Assembly: GCA_017307165.1 (NCBI GenBank)
Contig: JAFKGK010000004.1
Coordinates: forward strand, 1 to 64,000
Direction of reading: 5' to 3'
Source: Candidatus Melainabacteria bacterium
Lineage (GTDB): Bacteria; Cyanobacteriota; Vampirovibrionia; Obscuribacterales; Obscuribacteraceae
Length of the DNA stretch: 64,000 bases
The notes beneath the pieces are model-generated. The model was given only the letters and a program-made list of their open reading frames with translations, did not search any database and was not told where the DNA came from. Positions 59,664-64,000 of the stretch are shown piece after piece. The position numbers and the translations under genes are program-made. Within the stretch, counting starts at the first letter, position 1; every line of letters starts with the position of its first letter.

Positions 59664-60256
59664 AAACAGGCATACTGCTTTCCGGAGGAATGGATTCGGC
59701 TGCATTGTCCTGGTGGAAACGACCTGATATCGCTTTCACGATAGACTATGGACAACTTGCAGCAGAAGCGGAAATTCAAGCCGCTACAACAATTGCCAGA
59801 CGTGTTCCACTTGAGCATCACATAATAAAGGTTGATTGCAGAGCGCTAGGATCGGGCGACATGGCTGGCAATGCCGCTGATAACTACGCTCCGGCTTCCG
59901 ACTGGTGGCCGTATCGTAATCAACTTCTAGTGACACTTACTGCCATGAAAGCGATCACGCTGGGCGTGGTCCACATTTTTCTCGGTTCTGTCAAATCGGA
60001 TGCTCTTCATAGGGACGGTACCATTGAATTTGTCGACGCGCTGAGTAAGCTGCTGGAAATGCAGGAAGGAGCTTTGCGTGTAGAGGCGCCAGCGATAGAT
60101 ATGTCCACCGTGGAACTAATTCGTGCATCCGGAATTTCGAGCGCAGAACTTGCCTGGTGTCATAGCTGCCATACATCCAATGTTTCCTGCGGCAGTTGTC
60201 GAGGCTGCTACAAATACTTCAACGTTTTTGAGGAAATAGGTTATGGACTGGATTGA
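59660..60256 (+). CDS. QueC-like PP-loop enzyme
   Basis: This 198-residue protein has the PP-loop SGGMDSAAL at residues 8-16, a central WWPYRNQLLVTLTAMKA segment equivalent to the PGRN motif, and a C-terminal zinc site CHSC-x6-CGSCRGC. QueC activates the carboxylate of 7-carboxy-7-deazaguanine with ATP to make preQ0. Homologs also occur in Qat (QatC) and type IV CBASS (Cap9) defence. It is ~30 residues shorter than biosynthetic QueC. No queD, queE, tgt or folE is seen nearby, so a non-tRNA role is likely. Its last 14 bases overlap the SagB-like gene. Confidence 0.88.
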   Translation: MKTGILLSGGMDSAALSWWKRPDIAFTIDYGQLAAEAEIQAATTIARRVPLEHHIIKVDCRALGSGDMAGNAADNYAPASDWWPYRNQLLVTLTAMKAITLGVVHIFLGSVKSDALHRDGTIEFVDALSKLLEMQEGALRVEAPAIDMSTVELIRASGISSAELAWCHSCHTSNVSCGSCRGCYKYFNVFEEIGYGLD

Positions 60257-60914
60257 TCTAGGAAATCCAGTACCATTCGACGAACTACAGTCATACAGCC
60301 CGAAGGTTTGGAGCACAGGCGAAGTTGTGAGGCTTGTTCCACCTGATAAAATTGTCACACCAGCGTTTCACGACGTGGCATTCAATCGTCGCAGCCGTCG
60401 ACACTTTAGCCCCATTAGCAACGATGAGCTGTCGACATTGTTATGGTTAACCGCCAGAACGCAAGATGCTGAAACGAATAGCTCAAAGGCGATTACATTG
60501 CGACGGACGCCAGTGCCCTCAGCTGGAGCACTGCATCCGGTGCATATAATTATCAAAGGCGATAGCAAGACCGACTGGTGGCTCTACGATCGAGACAATC
60601 ATGAATTACGAAGTCTTGTTGAAACTGGAGATATTTTTGATCCTCTGTTGGATCAAATCAATCAAGTCGTTCCGCGAGGCGCGGCAAGCGTAATTCTGCT
60701 TGTAGCTGAGCCTGGCAAAACAATGGCTAAGTACAAAAATGCTTGTAGTCTTGTCTGGCGCGATGCGGGCGTTTTGCTTGCACACTTCGGGTTGGCGGCG
60801 GAATCTATTCGCCTTAACTTTTGCGCGCTTGGAATCACAGGCGAGCCGTGGACCAGCCTTTTGGATGATCAGAATCGACTGGTTGGCGTTGGAGTAGCGC
60901 TCGTCGGTGCTTAA
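60243..60914 (+). CDS. SagB/ThcOx-type nitroreductase-fold oxidoreductase
   Basis: This 223-residue protein begins inside the QueC-like gene end. The SagB-type FMN domain shows NRRSRRHFSPISNDELSTLL, TPVPSAGALHPVHIII, WWLYDRDNHELRSL and RDAGVLLAHFGLAAESIRL. SagB-like dehydrogenases oxidise azolines in peptide natural products; related nitroreductase-fold enzymes act on heterocycles such as preQ0-like or flavin substrates. In this operon it may reduce or oxidise the QueC product or a modified protein. The substrate is not known. Its 3' end overlaps the convergent glycosylase gene by 4 bases. Confidence 0.85.
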   Translation: MDWIDLGNPVPFDELQSYSPKVWSTGEVVRLVPPDKIVTPAFHDVAFNRRSRRHFSPISNDELSTLLWLTARTQDAETNSSKAITLRRTPVPSAGALHPVHIIIKGDSKTDWWLYDRDNHELRSLVETGDIFDPLLDQINQVVPRGAASVILLVAEPGKTMAKYKNACSLVWRDAGVLLAHFGLAAESIRLNFCALGITGEPWTSLLDDQNRLVGVGVALVGA

Positions 60915-61678
60915 CAGCAATGGTTGGATTCAGAAAGAATGCGATGAACAGTCAACCGCGACGACATCATTTCATACCAGATGGTGGCATCAAGTTCAGA
61001 GGCCCGAACATTGAGCCCGAGAGCAAATTGCAGGAACTGCTCTTCAAGCCTCTCGTAGTGCCGGTCAATTGACGCTGTAGGATCAAAAAATCCCGCAAGA
61101 ATTCCTGCCCGATACACATGTATATCAAGAATAGCCACATCATCAGCATTCAGCCAATTTCTTGCAATCCATGAGCCTGTCTTAAATCCAATCCCTGGTA
61201 TCTGCAAAAGCCAGGTTCGAAGCGCTCTTCCCGATTCGCATGGAGCGAGTTCATCATCCAATTTTCTAAGAGCTTCAGAAAGATATTTAGCCTTTTGCGC
61301 AGCGAAGCGATATTTGACCTGTCGTTCTCCCATGGTTATTGGCTCTGAAAGCCATTTTTGCAGTGTTGGCAGATCCGGCGATTTGCCTTCAAATGCATTC
61401 CTTTCTTTTAGGTGGCTGAATGCGGCAAGGCCAACCGCTGCGGGAATTCCATGACCGCCGAGTAAACATGCGCCAACTTCCTCCTTGAGAGATGCTCCTA
61501 ACTTGTATTGAATACCAATTCCGCAGACCTTTCGTGCGTGTACTTGATAGGCCCAATAAGCTGGAGAGGGGAATGCATCAAAGGAACCCCATCTAACGCC
61601 TGGAATAACTTCTGCGTCCGGTGACGGAAGTTCAATGAAGACAAAGCGATCAGCAATACAGATGGAGGCGTTCTGCAT
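60911..61678 (-). CDS. OGG-like DNA glycosylase/AP lyase
   Basis: Counted from ATG 61678, which forms TGATG with the methylase stop, this is a 255-residue HhH-GPD protein. The helix-hairpin-helix reads LLQIPGIGFKTGSWIARNWL with the Lys of bifunctional glycosylases, followed by the catalytic Asp in VAILDIHVYRAG. OGG1-type enzymes excise damaged or modified purines from DNA. Members of this group occur as accessory genes in type IV CBASS. In this island the target may be a modified base on self or phage DNA. It is coupled to the adenine methylase. Confidence 0.86.
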   Translation of the reverse strand: MQNASICIADRFVFIELPSPDAEVIPGVRWGSFDAFPSPAYWAYQVHARKVCGIGIQYKLGASLKEEVGACLLGGHGIPAAVGLAAFSHLKERNAFEGKSPDLPTLQKWLSEPITMGERQVKYRFAAQKAKYLSEALRKLDDELAPCESGRALRTWLLQIPGIGFKTGSWIARNWLNADDVAILDIHVYRAGILAGFFDPTASIDRHYERLEEQFLQFALGLNVRASELDATIWYEMMSSRLTVHRILSESNHCC

Positions 61679-62367
61679 CACATTGCTCCGAGGTCGAATT
61701 TGTAGTGCTGTTGAAGCCACTTAAGCAGTTCACCTCGTTCGATTGAAGGCAGTCGTGAGATACGTTCCCGAATTCGCTGCTGTCGACGCTGGACCGTGAG
61801 CCTCTCGTGAAAGCTATTTCCGATGTAGCGGCCATCGTGCAGGACAACGGGCCGTTCGTAGTTCATCCAAACAGTCTCTTCCCGGAGCCCGGCATGGGTC
61901 ATCGCCGTAAAGGTTAACTTTTGCCATCCGGCTAACTCACTGCTATAGAAGGGGTGGTCGTATCCAGAGACCATGACCATGCAAGGGAGCTGTTTTAGCA
62001 GGTTTAACAATTGACCGTGCTGCTGTTCGGAGTAATCGTGCCTGTAAACGCGTGTTCGCCGCCTGGTTTGCACCAGATAGGGTGGGTCTGCATATACTAG
62101 TTCTGTTCCAATGAATGGATAATTTGTCAAAAATTCCACTGCATCTCCCTGGACTAGCGTGCAGGTAGCGGAATCAGTGTGCCTCCAGCGTTCAATAACG
62201 GCTGGGTCTATATCAACTCCAATGTTGTTAGTTGCCGACAGCTTGTGGCGCATGACTGCCCCGCCGCCGAGATGAGATTCAATGTAAGTCTCATGTGGCG
62301 GCATTAGATTTATTAGCTGTTGAAAACACTTACCTTTGCCGCCGGGATATCGCATGAACGCAATCAT
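61678..62367 (-). CDS. D12-class DNA adenine methyltransferase
   Basis: This 229-residue Dam-like methylase is counted from ATG 62367 (MIAFMRYPGGKGK); a TTG at 62391 is possible. Motif I is RYPGGKGKCF with IESHLGGGAVMRHKL, the GVDIDPAV segment follows, and motif IV is VYADPPYLVQ. It methylates adenine N6 in DNA at an unknown site. It is co-transcribed with the glycosylase, and a restriction gene lies upstream. It may give host protection or mark DNA. Confidence 0.87.
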   Translation of the reverse strand: MIAFMRYPGGKGKCFQQLINLMPPHETYIESHLGGGAVMRHKLSATNNIGVDIDPAVIERWRHTDSATCTLVQGDAVEFLTNYPFIGTELVYADPPYLVQTRRRTRVYRHDYSEQQHGQLLNLLKQLPCMVMVSGYDHPFYSSELAGWQKLTFTAMTHAGLREETVWMNYERPVVLHDGRYIGNSFHERLTVQRRQQRIRERISRLPSIERGELLKWLQQHYKFDLGAM

Positions 62368-62594
62368 CGTCGAAAATGGCGATGGTGTCAATAGTGCCGA
62401 AACGGCGCAGAAGAACAGTCCCGTGACGCGGACAATGAATTCGAGAACAGCTGGTCAAGTTAGATAAGAGAGAATGGCGTTGGGACCACCGTAGGAAACG
62501 GAAGCTGCCGACTGACGATTAGCTCCGCGCTGCAAAGCGAATCATTGTTTATCGAAACACCATATGTGGTGCTTCTGCTGTAGCCACCGCTAAA

Positions 62595-63350
62595 TCACGG
62601 TTTCGCGTGGGAAGCGCGGAACGCACTGAAACGCTTGTACTGGTCGGCTAGTGCTCGGACACCAAAAGCAATCTTCTTCTCCGCAGAGGTTTGCATAATT
62701 CGCACTGGCTCCGATGCGGTCAGCCAGAACGGATCGAAGCGTGCTTTATCCTTTTGGTTAGAAACATTAATCCGACAGGCAAACTCGTTCAAATGAATTT
62801 CGGCATATCGAACGCAACCAGAATCCCTAAACAAGCGGGGAGCTACGGCAATCTTGTGCAGATTCCGACCGTCGTCAGCGTACTTAAAAATTGCCGTGGC
62901 GAAGTCAAACGTTTCGCCTGGCTGTCTGCACAGTAACATTGATGCCAGCTTACGCTCCTGCTCCGGCAATAATTTGAACTCGCTAAATGGTTCATCGGGT
63001 GCGACCGATGCGCGCCAGAGGACGCTTAGAACAAACAGCTTCAACTTGCTGGCGTCAGCACCAGCCAAATCGAAGTATGTGGCGCCTGGCCCCAGTGTAA
63101 TTGGTTTCCATACACCAGCTCCGGCAAAGAAATTGCGTCCGTATTCGTCAAACTCTCGCCCAAAGAAACCTTCACAGTCGGCGCAGAGGAGCTTTTGATA
63201 CCAACCTTTGTTAATGCGTTTTGGTTTGAGATGACTATCAGTCGACACTTCAAGGAAGCCGCTGCCAGTGTCCTTCAATCGCCAAATACCGAGCGGAATA
63301 ATGTGAGAGTCGCACAGCGGATTGTCATTTTCGCAGAAGGCGCAGGGCAT
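62595..63350 (-). CDS. HNH-like zinc protein of defence-island type
   Basis: Counted from ATG 63350 (MPCAFCENDNP), with GAGGAA upstream, this is a 251-residue protein. It starts with CAFCENDNPLCDSHIIP, a zinc-finger/HNH-like opening, and has LLCADCEGFFGREFD, a second Cys pair, near residue 55. The rest is a helical domain without a recognised fold. Such proteins occur beside restriction genes and may be nucleases. It lies between the methylase and the HsdR gene. Confidence 0.65.
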   Translation of the reverse strand: MPCAFCENDNPLCDSHIIPLGIWRLKDTGSGFLEVSTDSHLKPKRINKGWYQKLLCADCEGFFGREFDEYGRNFFAGAGVWKPITLGPGATYFDLAGADASKLKLFVLSVLWRASVAPDEPFSEFKLLPEQERKLASMLLCRQPGETFDFATAIFKYADDGRNLHKIAVAPRLFRDSGCVRYAEIHLNEFACRINVSNQKDKARFDPFWLTASEPVRIMQTSAEKKIAFGVRALADQYKRFSAFRASHAKP

Positions 63351-63565
63351 CGATTGTCGTTCCTCAACTACACTAGAGAGAACAGTTATTGCCGAACACA
63401 ATCGAGATGTCAATCAGCGCCTCTTGACAGCGCCAGGCGTGAATTTTTGTGCAATAGGCTTTAAAATAGACAATCCCTGCTTCCTCAGCCGTTCCGAACC
63501 GCTTTCCAAGCACCCTATTTGCGCCTGGGAGTTGGAGGAGAATCTAGTCTTGTTAGCCGATACGC

Positions 63566-64000
63566 ATGACCATTGACAAAAAAACGCTATCAGAGCGCGA
63601 TATTTGCAGTAAATACATTACCCCGGCAATAATTTCTGCCGGATGGGATCTACACACTCAGTTCTTAGAAGAAGTCAGGCTTACTGCTGGCAGGATCATT
63701 GTGCGCGGAAGTATGCACACTCGCGCTGACTGCAGCCGCGCGGACTACGTGCTTTATCATAAGCCGAATGTGCCAATCGGCATTATTGAGGCAAAAGACA
63801 ACAACCACACCGTTGGTCATGGAATGCAGCAGGCACTCCGCTACGCGGAGATGCTTGATTTGCCTTTCGCATTCTCAAGTAATGGTGACGCCTTTCTGTT
63901 TCACGACAGAACTGGTCACTCCACGCCGGTCGAAAACGCTGTGGCGCTCAACGCATTTCCTACGCCGGCCGATTTATGGACTCGATTTTGCAAGTGGAAA
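63566..64000 (+). CDS. hsdR: Type I restriction enzyme R subunit (partial, runs off window)
   Basis: ATG 63566 opens a frame that continues to the window end. It reads LSERDICSKYITPAIISAGW and then ADYVLYHKPNVPIGIIEAKD, the N-terminal HsdR PD-(D/E)XK nuclease domain (Asp then E-x-K), then QQALRYAEMLDLPFAFSSNG. HsdR cuts DNA after ATP-driven translocation. The helicase part and the hsdM/hsdS partners must lie beyond 64000. Confidence 0.88.
   Translation, partial: MTIDKKTLSERDICSKYITPAIISAGWDLHTQFLEEVRLTAGRIIVRGSMHTRADCSRADYVLYHKPNVPIGIIEAKDNNHTVGHGMQQALRYAEMLDLPFAFSSNGDAFLFHDRTGHSTPVENAVALNAFPTPADLWTRFCKWK

Noticed and set aside
58106-61678. Calling the locus a type IV CBASS or a Qat system
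   Set aside because: There is no CD-NTase, effector, TGT, QatA-type ATPase or TatD nuclease. Only the QueC-like and OGG-like proteins are shared.
37862-62571. Near-identical palindromes CACCATATATGGTG and CACCATATGTGGTG as possible att sites
   Set aside because: The surrounding bases do not match and short A/T-centred palindromes arise easily, so the evidence is too weak for attachment sites.

Overview
The window looks like a chromosome segment of a Gram-negative bacterium. KdsB (Kdo activation) implies LPS. YggT and Tic20-like membrane proteins, many secreted TPR proteins, a zinc-ribbon coiled-coil protein and two GGDEF-type proteins would fit the non-photosynthetic relatives of cyanobacteria (Vampirovibrionia/Melainabacteria, Obscuribacterales-like). 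That placement is inferred from gene content, not from a marker-gene tree.

Layout. (1) 1-8160: an AT-rich accessory stretch. It opens with the end of an IS3-family insertion sequence sitting inside a broken membrane-protein gene. Small secreted, TPR, LRR, HEAT-like and membrane proteins follow, with internal duplications. Partial copies of the 3' end of the membrane glycosyltransferase-like gene at 8170-9387 recur at 6358-6594 and 4297-4514, with a 23-base relic at 2235-2257. This is the pattern expected if DNA was inserted repeatedly at the end of that gene. (2) 8170-37385: GC-richer housekeeping DNA: phosphoglucomutase, NlpC/P60 hydrolase (frameshifted), methyltransferase, CinA, FolD, ThiL, YggT, dicarboxylate symporter, M48 peptidase, pirin with a MarR regulator and operator, TPR/nucleotidase operon, GAF-GGDEF diguanylate cyclase, glycerophosphodiesterase, KdsB, two thymidylate-kinase-like proteins and D-aminoacyl-tRNA deacylase. 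(3) 37496-37572: initiator tRNA-Met, followed by a terminator; the flanking DNA then changes character. (4) 38086-64000: a mobile genomic island loaded with defence genes. It carries an AbiE-like toxin-antitoxin pair, a Gabija-like OLD nuclease/UvrD helicase pair, a mobilization module (coupling protein, relaxase, relaxosome accessory protein, possible oriT), AlpA-like HTH proteins, SSB, a DnaJ-domain membrane protein, a nuclease-STAND-TPR protein with a homopolymer frameshift, a D12-class adenine methylase, an OGG-like DNA glycosylase, an HNH-like zinc protein and the start of a type I restriction HsdR subunit.

The most unusual locus is the four-gene operon at 58106-60914. It encodes a tiny protein with a Gly-rich N-terminus, a PfkB kinase fused to a nucleoside 2-deoxyribosyltransferase-like domain, a QueC-like PP-loop enzyme, and a SagB/ThcOx-type flavin nitroreductase. 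The genes are tightly coupled. They lie inside the defence island and converge on the DNA-glycosylase gene. The set resembles parts of deazaguanine and nucleobase chemistry used in antiviral systems (QatC, CBASS Cap9), but no CD-NTase, TGT, QatA or QatD is present. I regard it as a candidate undescribed nucleobase or protein modification system.
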